From the NCBI RefSeq assembly GCF_000276665.1, contig NW_004955447.1, positions 13,011,759 through 13,075,758 on the forward strand: a stretch of 64,000 bases of DNA, written 5' to 3'. Made by a program: the position numbers and the translations under genes. This stretch comes from Chinchilla lanigera. Its lineage: Eukaryota; Chordata; Mammalia; Rodentia; Chinchillidae. This document shows, in pieces, positions 13,641-24,396 of this stretch (position 1 is its first letter; the number at the start of each line of letters is the position of its first letter). The notes under the pieces were generated by a model. It worked only from the letters and a program-made list of their open reading frames with translations, was not told the DNA's origin and did no database searches.

Positions 13641-14974
13641 CTCTAACAAAATTATGAACCGCCTGATAGAGTAAGCCACAGCTGCACCCTTGAAACACTT
13701 TGGATTTTGCTTTTTGATCCTTCCGAAGGGACTCCTTATTAATGGAAGCCTGTAAAGAGCATCAGGCAGAAGAGAAGTGACTGTCGCCCATATGAACTAC
13801 AGGTCCATCCTGTCCCTTTGCTGGAATATGCAAGAGTTTAGATTTTTAGGAAGAAAAACAGATGTTATGGATCAAATTCATCATTCCAGCCTAAATATGA
13901 TTTGAGTCTCACCTGTCCCTTGAGAGCAAGATCTGAAATTTCTGATGGACAGTTAGACTACTTGAAGTGATTACAAATGATTTCCAAAGCAAACAACTGC
14001 AGAGGACAAGCAGAAATGCCTCCAGAAAAAAATTACTTACATAAAAATATGGCAAATTATCCACTCTGCAAAGACCAAAGCTCAAATGTGAGTTCGCAGA
14101 GCAAGTGTCATTTCAGTCACCCCAACATTCCAGGCACTCCAGCAGCTCCAGAGTAAACATTTCATAATAAGCGGTTTGTCTCATACATGCAATAGTGCTT
14201 TAAAGGATAGATACTTGGGGAGATGATGAGGGTATTATAATATTTTGATTTTAAATTTTTAAATAAAATCTCACTACCAAATTTTATTAGAGGAGGATTA
14301 TATTTTAAAACTATATTTTAATAATGTGGAAATCAATGAAATTTAGATAATGACAATTTGTGTGAATTGACCCTCTACGGATACTACTGGCATTTAGGAA
14401 ACTTGGGCCTTCTGCTCCAGGCACTGTGAAAGAGACCTGGGATTAAAGGCTTAGGAGGCTATAAGATTTCAAATGCAGTACCACTGTACTGCTTAGCGTT
14501 GTGTTTCGGGCCTTTACATCTTGGTTTGGTACCAATTTGAAGTACAGAACTTCTATTCATAAAAAATATGGGACTTCAGTGGAGAAAAGGCCTGAGCTTA
14601 GGATAAAATCCTGCCAGGAAAAGAACTTCTGGCCAGCTCCTGCAAAAATGTGATTTAAACTCTTCACAGAAAGAGGAGGAAACCTCAGGGAGAAGCTCGC
14701 CTTATGGGACGGAGTATGAATCCGTTCACCCAGCCCCCAGCAGCATAGCAAGATGTTTCCACGTGGATGGGGTAATTTTTATGAATAGTTATTATAGATG
14801 TATTATTGCTTCAGGTTCTTTGAATCCAATATTTCTAATCTCTAAGCAAAATACCAAGGTCATGTCTCCTTTTTACATAAGAGAAAACTAAAACTCATTT
14901 GGGTAAGTGAGAGACCCCAGTTGTTGATTATTTGAAATATTTCCTGTGCAATTTGGCTTTTGCTTATGAACTCT
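13641..14974. other. Non-coding, nothing recognised
   Basis: No supportable feature. Several short frames exist on both strands without recognisable content. Confidence 0.4.
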
Positions 14975-15270
14975 CTGCATCCCCCTGTGCCTTAGAGATT
15001 TCTACCTACTTTCTCTTTCAGTAGATTTAGTGTTTCTGTTTGTATGTTTAGATCTTTGATCCATTTTGACTTCTTCTAGTGCATGGTGATAGGCATGGGT
15101 CTAGTTTTAGTCTTTAGCATGTGGAAATCCAGTTTTTCGCTAGAAGGAATCTTGCACCCTGAGGACTACTTAGACTATTTTCGCATAGCCTTGGCATTTG
15201 ATAAATATTCTTAGCAGCTTCTGTAACTGTTCTGGGTATATTGTTGAACAAATTGTCCTTGATATTGAGA
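14975..15270 (-). mobile_element. L1 ORF2 fragment, antisense
   Basis: Antisense L1 is recognised from 'tttagatctttgatccattt', 'gcatggtgataggcatgggt', 'ctagttttagtctttagcat' and 'gtggaaatccagttttt', a contiguous block of the L1 reverse-transcriptase gene read backwards. It carries many substitutions and no open frame survives. Ends are approximate. Confidence 0.75.
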
Positions 15271-16390
15271 TAGAAAAAGATAATAAGAGGCACTTTGGCA
15301 CCACAAGTAATACCTGTAAAGGCTTGTGGAATGTGAATTTCAATTGATAATAAAAGAAAAAGAGAAAAAAGAAAAATTAAAATATCATGTATTTAAATTG
15401 GATACTTGATTCTTTTTCCTTAGGTTTGAGTTAGCCTGGAGCAATCAAAAGTTACATTAAATAGAGTCATCAACTTTATTTATTTTGCTTGATTCCCTTA
15501 TGCTGAATCTACAAATTCTGTTGCATAAATCTCACTAAAAGAAACATGAAATATCTCTAGGCTCTGAATAACTCTATTCAAGTAGGCAATAAAATATGCA
15601 ATAAAGACAGGTTGTAGATGATATGGTTTAAAACACTAGCAATGAAGCATAGCTCAAAGATGGGGAATTGTATAAAAGGAAAAACAAGGACATTATGTTT
15701 GGAAACCTATTTCAAAAAAGCGCTGAAATCTAGTTGATTTTCCATGTGAAATAACTAAGCAATAATCCTACTCTTTGTGGGTGACAGAAAATTTATCTTA
15801 GGGTTTTATTTTGTTCCCAATTTAGCTGCTTTTCTTTAAAGGACATCTAAGTAATTTGCAAGCATTCAAGAATATAAACATATATCCTTATGCAGCCATA
15901 TGATTTAAGAAAGTCAATTATCTGAAAATTACCTATTTCTTTCTCCTAAAAAATAGCTCACAAATTTATAACAATAATAATGTATAGGAGACATAGTAAT
16001 TAATTCTTTATTACTGCTTGACTCTATCAGCTCAGCAGCAAATTCAAATTTAAACTATCTTAAAATATTGATACAATTATATAGTAACTGTGTGAAATAT
16101 GCTTTAAATTTATTTATGAAATGATAAAATGTAATCCATTATTTCCATTGTCACTTTAGACTCACTAATCTTAACCAGCAGGGAGATAATTTAAGAAGGC
16201 CATTACCCATAAATGGCTGGACTTTCAAGAGTACAACAGGAATAATATTTTCATGAACAGCATCTTCTCATTGTAGCTTCCAACTGGAAAAGTTGTAAAA
16301 TCTTCTCAAGGATGAGCCCAACTCATAAAATTTCACCGTAAAGATTTTAATTTCCTATCACCTTGTCTGGTTTTGAGAATAAGCCATTCA
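15271..16390. other. Non-coding, nothing recognised
   Basis: Very AT-rich sequence with poly-purine and A-rich runs near 15345-15375. No feature recognised. Confidence 0.4.
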
Positions 16391-16545
16391 CGCTGGGCAT
16401 GATGGTATACTCCTATAATCCCAGCACTTGGGAGGCTGAGGCAGGAGGATCATTGCTAGTTTAAGACCAGCCTGGACTACAAAGTGATCTGAAGGCCAGC
16501 CTGAACTGCATAATGAGATCCTCACTCAAAAAAAAGTAACAAAAA
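16391..16545 (+). mobile_element. B1-type SINE
   Basis: The B1 order is clear: 'gctgggcatgatggtatact', 'ataatcccagcacttgggag', 'aagaccagcctggactacaa', 'aggccagcctgaactgcata', 'gagatcctcactcaaaa' and an A-rich tail. It has the same internal duplication as the copy near 11.8 kb, so both belong to one subfamily. A short 'gagaataa' repeat at 16375 and 16552 may be part of the TSD. Confidence 0.92.
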
Positions 16546-16784
16546 AGATGAGAGAATAAACTTTTCAAAAGTTGCAGTGGTCTCAATTGGTTCTAAAACA
16601 GTCTAATCACACCAAAGGATGCGCTGAAGGAAAAAGGCACTCATATGAAATATGTGCAGATCAGTAATAGAATATGCTTACAAATACTTTGATCTCAAAT
16701 ACAGAATGATACACGTCAAAAATATATTCCATTTGTTAAGGCAGACATTAGTAAATGATAAGGCTTATTTAAGCAACATTTCGA

Positions 16785-16975
16785 TGTTAGGTGGTAGCAC
16801 ATGCTGATAATCTCAGAATTTGGGGAAGCTGAGGCAGGAAAACCATAATTTTGCTTTGAGGCTGGGAGCTTAGCCACTTAGACCCTAACTTGAAAGGAAA
16901 AGTACAAAAGGGCTGGGGATAAGGCTCAGTGCAAAGGCTCTGCCATCAATCCCCAGGTTTTATGTACATAATCTT
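16785..16975 (+). mobile_element. B1-dID-type composite SINE, diverged
   Basis: The left B1 part (16785-16900) has 'ggtggtagcacatgctgata', 'atctcagaatttggggaagc' and 'tgaggcagg'. The right ID-like part (about 16908-16970) has 'gggctggggataaggctcag' and 'ccatcaatccccaggtttt'. Same architecture as the element at 1.2 kb. Confidence 0.75.
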
Positions 16976-17367
16976 CAATGATTCAGGCTTTTCCTGTTAG
17001 GTTGAGAAATAAAAGAATCCTCCCCGTGACCATAAAAGAGAAAGGACCTTCCAAAGGGCTGTACAGACCCAACAAACCAGCCTTCAACTTTATAAAGAGA
17101 GAGATAAACGCCATTGCTGTGGGAAACTTGGACTCAGTGGTAGCCACTAGTATGTCCCCAGAGCTCAGGGACTGTACCCTATATCTCCACATTAAAGACA
17201 AGCACATCAGTAAGTGCCAGCTACTTCTTATGAAAGAAGATTTGAACATTTTCACAATAATATTCAGGGAAACCAAAAGATCAACCTAAATGACCTAGAA
17301 GTCCTTTGAAAAAACCCTACATACTCATGAATCTGTGGAGGAAAATATGATGTTTAAATGTGTTGCA
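16976..17367. other. Unassigned segment open on both strands
   Basis: A 103-codon frame on + (16978-17289) lies opposite a 97-codon frame on - (16983-17276). Neither protein is recognised, and no upstream regulatory motif or poly(A) signal supports expression. The segment lies between SINEs just upstream of the L1 remnant and could be part of that L1 or an unclassified repeat. Confidence 0.3.
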
Positions 17368-17478
17368 GGGGCTGGAGATTTAGCTCAGTAGCACAATGCC
17401 TGCCTGGTAAGAGTGACATCGTAAGTTTGATTCACACTACTGGAAAAATCCAAAACCAAAAAAAAAAAAAAAAAAAGT
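17368..17478 (+). mobile_element. ID SINE
   Basis: Reads 'gggctggagatttagctcag', 'tagcacaatgcctgcctggt', a degenerate B-box 'gtaagtttgattcacactac' and a long A tail. It lies at the 5' edge of the L1 remnant that follows. Confidence 0.9.
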
Positions 17479-17719
17479 GATGTAACAAATGATTTTCAAG
17501 CAGAGTATCATATCACTACATATCTTTGTGATTAGCATACAATTAAAAGTTCTATTACAAGTAGCGGCATCAAGAGAAGTGGAATACTTAGGAATTAACC
17601 TAAGGACAAACACACAGTTTGAGGAGCTAGGTATTTGGTGAACTACAAAGTTAGTTAAGATACAAACCTAATTAGTTTTCAAATACAGAATGTTCAAGTA
17701 ATGAAAACTATAGTCCTCA

Positions 17720-17833
17720 ACAATTCTGAGAAGGCACTGTCTCTAGGGCCTTCCCATGAAGCTAGCCCCCAACATCAAAAAGCCAGTAATCAAGAATCAC
17801 TGGCTGCATGGTGCTGCATCCTTCCTCAGTAAG
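17720..17833 (+). mobile_element. Unclassified 114-bp dispersed unit, copy 1
   Basis: This stretch interrupts the L1 ORF2 remnant and has a near-identical counterpart, inverted, at 38286-38399: six differences in 114 aligned bases, no indels. It is flanked by tatagtcctca (17709-17719) and tatagtactca (17834-17844), an 11-bp direct repeat with one mismatch, which suggests a target-site duplication. There is no poly(A) tail. The ends can pair (CTGAGAAGG at 17726-17734 with CCTTCCTCAG at 17820-17829, one bulge). An internal hairpin is formed by AGCCAGT at 17781-17787 and ACTGGCT at 17799-17805. It may be a retrocopy of a small structured RNA or a small MITE-like element. I could not identify a parent. 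Confidence 0.7.
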
Positions 17834-18204
17834 TATAGTACTCAGAGAAAAGAGATTGAAAAAGATATCACAAAATGGAAAGATATTCACTGTTCCTGAA
17901 TAGGAAGAACCAAGATAGTCAAAATTGCCATAATTCCAAATGTGTTATATAGATATTGATGCAGTCCCAAGCAAAACACCATTAACATTCCTTACACAAC
18001 TTGAGAAAGCTAGCCTAAAATTTACATGGAACCAGAAGATATCTAGAACAGCAAAAGCAATTCTGTTTAAAAAGGGCAGACATCACTGCTCTGGACTTCA
18101 AGTTATACTATAAAGCTACAATGATAAAAACTGCATGGCACTGGCAAAAGACAGACTCATGGAACAATGGAACGAAAGATACAGAAATAACTCCAGACAT
18201 AGTA

Positions 18205-18280
18205 AGCAGGGTTAGTTTTCAGGTCATGAGACTGACACGCTACCCACTGTGCTAGCGGGGCACCTAGCAGTGTTAGTTTT
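18205..18280 (-). pseudogene. tRNA-Met 5'-fragment retropseudogene with TSD
   Basis: The insert is 18220-18265. Read on the minus strand it starts AGGT and then follows the elongator tRNA-Met: acceptor 5' strand and D-arm (gccccgctagcacagtgggt), then agcgtgtcagtctCATgacctg, including the CAT anticodon. It stops at the 3' side of the anticodon stem. The flanks agcagggttagtttt (18205-18219) and agcagtgttagtttt (18266-18280) form a 15-bp duplication with one mismatch. There is no poly(A). This fits the known class of tailless, 3'-truncated small-RNA retropseudogenes mobilised by L1. It is inserted in an older L1 ORF2 and is not a functional tRNA gene. Confidence 0.85.
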
Positions 18281-18427
18281 GACAAAAGGGCTGGATCCCT
18301 TTGCTGGAAGAAAGATCACCTCTTTAGCAAATGGCACTGAGAAAACTGACCACTCACATACCACATATAGGATCTAGAACCATATCTCTCACCATGCACC
18401 AAATTAAAATCAAAACATCAAAATTTA

Positions 18428-18534
18428 GGCTGGCATTTTTTTTTTTTTTTTTTTTTTTGGTGCCAGGAATTGAACTCATAACCTTGTGCTTGCCAAGCAG
18501 GTGCTCTGTTGCTGAGCTATGTCTCCTGACACAC
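18428..18534 (-). mobile_element. ID SINE, reverse orientation
   Basis: A T run at 18438-18458 is followed by the reverse of the ID body: 'ggtgccaggaattgaactca', 'cttgtgcttgccaagcaggt', 'gttgctgagctatgtctcc'. The flanks share 'caaaattta' (18419-18427 and 18535-18543), a plausible TSD. It interrupts the L1 ORF2 remnant. Confidence 0.9.
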
Positions 18535-19114
18535 CAAAATTTAAACATTAGAATGGAAAGACAATCTGCTGGAAGGCAAAATAGATGAAACTCTTCAGAC
18601 ATAGGTATAGGCAAAGACTGTCTGAAGAAAATCTCAGTTGCACAGGAAATAATACCAAGAATGAACAAATGGGATCACACCAAATTAAAAAGCTTTGGCA
18701 CCAAAAAAGGAAACACTAACAGAATGAAGAGACAACCTACAGAACTGGAAAATGGTTGTACCAGCTACTCCTCAGGAGTAGTACGTAGAATATGTAAAGA
18801 ACTCAAAAAAATTAGGATCACTAAATTTAAACATCCAGTTTAAAAAAATGGACATCCAAGATGAATAGACACTTCCTGATGAAGAAATATAAATGGCCAG
18901 CAAGTACATGAAAGAAAGTTCAACACTGCTGGCAATTTGAGAGACACAAATTAAAATAACACTGAAATATACACAATGGAGTACTACAGTGCCATGCAGA
19001 AGGCTAAACGTGAGTCATTTGTAGGAAAATAGAAACATCTTCAGATCATAATACTAAGTGAAATAACTCAGACACAGAACCTGAAATATTGCATGGTTTC
19101 TCTTATATAAAACC

Positions 19115-19116
<2 letters not shown>

Positions 19117-19159
<43 letters not shown>

Positions 19160-19163
19160 ATAT
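19117..19163. repeat. (TG)n microsatellite
   Basis: About 19 TG units (19117-19155) followed by a short TATG/TATA tail. It begins where the L1 remnant ends. Confidence 0.95.
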
Positions 19164-20385
19164 AGATAAATCATACAAATAAAAGAGATAATTGGAAAAA
19201 AGAGGAAGAAGAAAAGGTATTGTAACCCATTGCAGACAATATCCTGTGTCTAAAGGTGTACTGTGATTTAGTGCATTTGCCTTGGATGTTTTATGTGTTC
19301 TTTGGCCTATTAGTTTGTTTTTCAATCTGTACACATTTTCGTTAACTTTATAAATTCTTATCAGGTAAGTAAAGGGACTTGATAGTGGAAAACTAAAAGG
19401 AGGTAGAGAGAGGGGTAAAAGGAGACCTGAAATGTGTGTGTACATGTATCAGTCCCCACACAGTGATTTCAGTAATCATGTACTACAGATATCTACTAAT
19501 AAAAGTCCAAGAAATGGCCAGGATATTTGCATATGAAACAACGAGTGTCCTTCAAAAGTCAGTTCCACAGTAAATGTAAGTGTGCCTTTCAGCTGGGGGA
19601 GGCCGTCACTGCAGTCAGAGAAGGGTAAAGGTCTCACTCACGGTCATCATGCAAGTGGCCAATGCTGGCCATTGTTTGTCACGTATTTTATCTTTTAGTT
19701 GCAAGCTTCCGCAATCCACTTACTTCACAATAAACCCATTTACTTTAATGTAATCCACAATGACATCTTCCTAATTATCTCTTCCTACATTGTTTGTAAA
19801 TTTCAAAATAAGCAAAAAAAATGCATAGATTTGTTTTCATTCCAAAAATTTTGAAAAATAACTAAAGAAAATTTGCAATTTTATGCACCAAAAGATTTTA
19901 TGGTTTAAAGGTGATAGGAATATTACTAATAAAAATATTAATAAGAAATGACTTCTATTAATACGTATTTTATCTTTAGCAATAACCTGAATTCATGGTG
20001 TGAGTGCTATACCTCGTGACTCACAACTTGGCCATGAAAGATTTGCTTTTATTTTTATTTTCTTGCTTTTAATTCCCTATCCCCACATGAAGTAGTTTCT
20101 CTGTTCATGTCTTTGACATATACTTTTCTTCCTTTGGAAAATTGAAAATAATGAGGAAGATATTATGTTGTAACTCTTTGTGAAAAAATTGCCACTTTTG
20201 AATGATGGATTCCAGTAAGTAGAACCATAGTCAAAACCTGCTATGTATGTCCAGATATTTGAACGTTTTCTCTGCACAGTTAGATTTTCTCTGGGTGTAG
20301 ATAGAGAAGCTCAGAAACTTCATAAATAAATTCAAAGGTATATGTGATTATTTAGTTATCATCTCAGGGAGTTCAGAAGTGATAC
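19164..20385. other. Non-coding, nothing recognised
   Basis: AT-rich sequence without a recognised gene or repeat. Confidence 0.4.
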
Positions 20386-20500
20386 ATACACGGCATGGTG
20401 GAACACTCCTGCGATCTCAGCTACTTGGGAGGAAGCACAAGGATCTCAAGTTCTAACCCAGCAGGGGCAGGGCCACAACTCCAAAAGGAGTGGCACATAG
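20386..20500 (+). mobile_element. B1-like SINE fragment, degenerate
   Basis: 'cacggcatggtggaacactc', 'ctgcgatctcagctacttgg' and 'gaggaagcacaaggatctca' follow the B1 left part. The right part is rearranged ('aacccagcaggggcagggcc'), so it is a diverged or partial copy. Confidence 0.65.
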
Positions 20501-20654
20501 TAATATTTGGTTATAAAACTGTTATTATAAAATGCAGATCACATGTGTTATTTTATACTAATGAACACAAAAATAAAATGACCTAAAATTTTACAGGCAT
20601 TCAAACTGAAAAATTAGGACTATTTTCTTTTTATGAATACCAACCAAAAACAGC

Positions 20655-20800
20655 TTCTATTTTCCTCATTCATTCAGTTCTTTACTGTGTGCCTACCAGA
20701 AAGAATCTCAGCATGCAACATTATGAAAATCATAAGCCTTCTGAAAACATTGCGCTCTTGTTGAGGCTTAATCTCAGTCCATGCATATATGACAGTTCCC
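20655..20800 (-). mobile_element. L2-like fossil (weak)
   Basis: 'tcattcattcagttctttac' followed by 'tgtgtgcctaccagaaagaa' resembles the reversed 3' end of L2-type LINEs. Short and diverged. Confidence 0.35.
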
Positions 20801-21069
20801 CTGGTGATTAGGCCAGGCAGCCAGGGGTGGTGTCTGCTGTTTTGGTGTGTGCTGGACACTTCATGTGTTTCCAGGGATATGAGATGTGTCATATAATCTC
20901 ACCTCCAGAGAACCCATTCTACAACAGGAGAGATACCCGGGTAAGAAGCGCAGCATAGGTAAAAATACAGCCATCAGAAGAGAGAAAATGATTGATTCTG
21001 TTCAAGTCAATCAGAAAAGAGATCACAAAAAGAGAACTTACAAAAAAATAGTAGAAATTTTTATTCATA

Positions 21070-21290
21070 ATAGCAAAATGTTAGCAAATACTATATGCCA
21101 TGCAGTAATCGTGAGAGATTTTCATATCAATCAAATGATCTTCACCAGAACCTAGCAGACAGACATTACATTATTATTCTCTTTATTTTGTAGTGAAGAA
21201 ACTGAGGCAAAAGAAGTAAGGTACAGATCACTGGAAAGCTGCTGAGAGGAATTTGGAACCCCGGTGTAGAACTGCAAGTCACACTACACT
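21070..21290 (-). mobile_element. MIR SINE fossil
   Basis: Reverse MIR pattern: 'ctatatgccatgcagtaatc' at the left, the central 'agtgaagaaactgaggcaaa' core (about 21194), then 'ggaatttggaaccccggtgt' and 'aagtcacactacactattct'. The conserved MIR core is well preserved. Confidence 0.78.
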
Positions 21291-22176
21291 ATTCTTTTTA
21301 CAGCGAGGAAAGGAAAATAAAAATGAAGGTAACAAAATGAGCAGAGGGTGTTTACAATATCCACACAGAGAGATTATTTTATCTTAAAACGCAGTGAAGA
21401 GGCATTATTTGCAGACAGGTAACTACTAGAATTCACCATATAATTAAAATTGGAAAAAGTGTACCAAGGAATCTCTCATTAGTCTGTGCTTTATCTTTAA
21501 TTAGAACGGTAGCAACAGAAAGGTTGACACGGGCACAACTGGGTTAGGTACACAGCCCTGGAATTTGATAGCTCTGCTCTTTATACTGTGCATCTTGCTG
21601 TGCCGCTTCAAAACACCATGTTCAATTATTTACCTTCCTTTTTCATTCAATAGCATTTGTCTCCACTGACTACACTTTTCTTCATCAAATGCCTTTTCAG
21701 TCTTTCATATGCCTTACTTTTCTTCCCGCCTCACTGCCACATTGATTTTGGCCTTTCTCTCTATGAAATATCATCCAGTTTCACGATTATAAATATATTT
21801 CACCTATATCTGACTCAAAAGTATGCATTTCCCAAAAGAAAAGTTTCTTGGCACTCAAAACTTCCATATCCATATGTCCTGTCTGCAATAGAATTCTTGG
21901 CTTTTGCTTATTCATCCTCTTCATTTGCAAGGGTTACCCCCCATAAACATTGTAAGGCAATTGCTCAGATCAAAACCCAAGACACTGGCTTTAATATTTT
22001 TCTTCTTCTACATCCACATTTAACTTAGAAACTATGTAGCATTCAACATATGAAATATGCCCAGGCAGTGGCTACTTACTCTTATCCATTTATTAGTGAA
22101 ACAACCACTGTCACTTTTTTGGAACATTTCAACTTTCTTACAAACAACTACCATTTTATCAAAGTTGCTGTTTTGT
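21291..22176. other. Non-coding, possible L2 pieces
   Basis: The stretch at about 21690-22030 weakly resembles internal L2 ('caaaacccaagacactggct', 'tctacatccacattt'), but similarity is too thin to fix limits. A 123-codon frame at 21657-22028 is probably chance. Confidence 0.3.
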
Positions 22177-22345
22177 AGATCAGTCAGTCTTTCTCCCCTT
22201 CCTCTTTTCCTCCTTCCTTCCCTTCCTCCTCTCTCTCTCTTCCTTCTTTTTCTTTCTTCCTTCTCCCTATTTTTCCTCACTCTTTCCTTTGCTTCATTCC
22301 CTTCTTTTTCCCTTGTTTCCCTTCTTCCTCCTTTCCTGCACATCA
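22177..22345. repeat. Pyrimidine-rich (CT/TTCC) low-complexity tract
   Basis: About 170 bases almost entirely C and T on the + strand. It opens long low-complexity frames on both strands that should not be read as genes. Long homopurine/homopyrimidine tracts can adopt triplex forms in general; nothing here shows that it does. Confidence 0.9.
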
Positions 22346-22695
22346 GTTTCCACAATGATGATTTTAAAGTAAACTCTAAAATAATTTTGTTTACTGCTGT
22401 CAAAGCATTCCTTCAAATAACAGGTAACCCAACCCCATATTATACTATTTCATGCTGCCTTCTGCTCATGTCCTACTGTCTCACTAGAGGACAACATTAA
22501 TACTCAGATACACTCAGATTTGTTACAGTTTCTGTGTCCTAAAGACACTTCCATAATAAATCATTTGCACAATAATATCATCTCAAAGTCTGTTTGTGGA
22601 GAATAACTGCTGAAGATATTCTGTTTTCAGGCTCTAATCAAACTGACTCTACTTTTATTCATTACATGCATTAAGACCACCCCTGCCTCCACAGA
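22346..22695. other. Non-coding, nothing recognised
   Basis: Sequence between the CT tract and the L2 fragment, possibly the upstream part of the same L2. Confidence 0.35.
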
Positions 22696-22699
22696 TGTG

Positions 22700-22965
22700 A
22701 CAAACGTTATTCCTTCTCCTTGATATTTTCTTTCCTTAGATCTTCACCTGGCTGGTTGCTTATGATTCAGTCTTACCTTGATAGCTCTCTCTCATGAAGC
22801 CTTCCCAAGCACTTCTGCCCCAAGTACACACTTACCAATTACATATCTTACTATCTTAATGCCAGGACTACAGTAGACTTCATGTCCATTTCATTCAGAA
22901 ATGATAATGCTTGCCAGAATACTACAAGCATTCAGTAAAAATCTTGTTGCATGGCTGCTGAATAA
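22700..22965 (+). mobile_element. L2 LINE 3' fragment
   Basis: Sense L2 3' region: 'gatcttcacctggctggttg', 'cagtcttaccttgatagctc', 'catgaagccttcccaagcac', then a degenerate 'tactacaagcattcagtaaa' end. Typical of an ancient mammalian L2 fossil. Confidence 0.65.
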
Positions 22966-23221
22966 GAGATTTCACTAGTAGTTTTCCTCTGTCAAAATCA
23001 GTATTATTTGATCTGGCAAAACCCATCTTGACATGCAAATTCACACTTGAAATATGAGCGGCAAATGTATCTATAGCTAGGTAATTCCTCAGATACCTAC
23101 CTTGTTCCCACTGCCCCAACTCATCGGAGAATATTTGTGCATGCATCAAAGGAGCAGCATTTTCAGAGTGCTCATTCTTGAATGGTGGTGCATGCATTTG
23201 CATGGATGCGTATGAAAAGCG

Positions 23222-23573
23222 ATTGTCTCACTGCTCTTCTATAATAAAATGCCACAGACAGGGTAACTTATAAAGAACAGGGATTTGTTTCCTTAAGGTT
23301 TCAGAGCTTGCAAGCTCAAAACTTAGCATGGCAGCAGGGTAGCTTGCAAGGTGAGGGCCATTCTCTGCTTCCAAGAAGTGGTCCTATTGCTGCAACTTCA
23401 CAGGGGATGCGGACGCTGGGGACTCACAAAGCGAAGGCCGTTTAATAGTCACTAATTCCACTCAGAAGGGAGGACTCTTCACGGCCTAATTACCTCTTCA
23501 AAGCACCGTGTCTTCCTACTATCCTTCTGGCAACACCTGAACTTTGGAAGAGACACATTCAAACCACAGTAAA
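23222..23573 (-). mobile_element. MaLR LTR, reverse orientation
   Basis: Reads as the reverse of an MST/MLT1-type LTR: 'aatgccacagacagggtaac', 'ttataaagaacagggatttg', 'aggtgagggccattctctgc', 'cctaattacctcttcaaagc' and the end 'gacacattcaaaccacagt'. About 350 bp, close to a complete LTR. Confidence 0.8.
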
Positions 23574-24396
23574 GACTACTTTCTAGAATAACAGTAAACA
23601 TAGCTCATGATTATAAACTACAACCTTCCAGTGAGGGGATCATGTTTTAATCACAGAAAATTTGAAGCAAATATGGGACTTTCAATAAAGACTCTACAGT
23701 AACATGGATCTGTAACATGTCTTAGGAACACTGCATACACATAGCAATATATTTTTAGATATCACAGGTTGTACTCCATAGGAAGCTGACTCTGAGGGAG
23801 AATTTTTTTATGGAATGTATTTGGCATCAGCTCCTTTGGAATGAGAGGTAATGAAACAAGATGAGATAGAAATATAAGTAGAGCTGCAAGGCTATCCTAG
23901 TAAAGGTGTCTGCATATGTGATGGGGGCTGCCTGGGGCCGGCTGGTCCTTAGCATTACCTCAGAACTGTGTCAGGAGCAGCCTCTTCTCCTGCACCGGTC
24001 AACAACTGGGTCTCCCCTGTCCTGGAAAGAGATGTGACCTTAGTTCAAGTAGTTCTTTAGATGGTGCCCTTTCCAAGGTGGGAAGATATCTGAGAAGCAT
24101 TTCCTAGTTCTTGGGAGAATGAATCATTCTGGAATAGGGATGTCAGTATTACAACACAGCACCAAAAAAGTTAATTGTAAATGAAGCAAGTGGTATATAA
24201 TTTTCATAAATGATTTATTTGTGGAGTTAGATTTGAGTTAATGTTATAATGCATTTTATTTTGCTACTTTCTCTTTCTTTACAGGATCATTTTAAGAGGA
24301 TGAAAATAGCCTAATTATGGAATGTTCTAGCAACTTTTCACTGGCATGAAAACTTACCCAGCAAAACACCAATTGCCTTGTATAAATTAGCTTCAG
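23574..24396. other. Non-coding, nothing recognised
   Basis: A locally GC-richer patch at about 23915-24040 ('gggggctgcctggggccggc') has no gene-like structure that I can see. Confidence 0.35.

Larger units (their letters stand above)
17500..19116 (+). mobile_element. L1 ORF2 remnant, multiply interrupted
   Basis: The sense strand follows the 3' half of L1 ORF2. Recognisable points are the EYLGINL segment at about 17580-17600, the 'atatcacaaaatggaaagat' block at 17866, the block around 18000-18190 ('aatttacatggaaccagaag', 'gcatggcactggcaaaagac'), and the later 'aatggacatccaagatgaat' near 18848. Near 18960 the sequence jumps from 'cacaaattaaaataacac' to 'acacaatggagtactacagt', omitting roughly 250-300 bp present in an intact L1; the omitted part is visible in the copy at 27 kb. 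Insertions inside it are a 114-bp unit (17720-17833), a tRNA-Met fragment (18220-18265) and an ID element (18428-18534). No functional reading frame remains. Confidence 0.88.

Noticed and set aside
17368..17478. tRNA gene or riboswitch-like fold at the ID elements
   Set aside because: The tRNA-like A/B boxes are those of the ID SINE; A-rich tails and TSDs show retroposed copies.
18220..18265. Functional tRNA-Met gene
   Set aside because: It lacks the variable region, T-arm and 3' acceptor strand; only a 5' fragment is present.
22032..22500. Long frames of 123-147 codons on both strands
   Set aside because: They run through a pure CT/GA low-complexity tract and encode biased L/S/F/P- or R/K/E-rich sequence; no domain.
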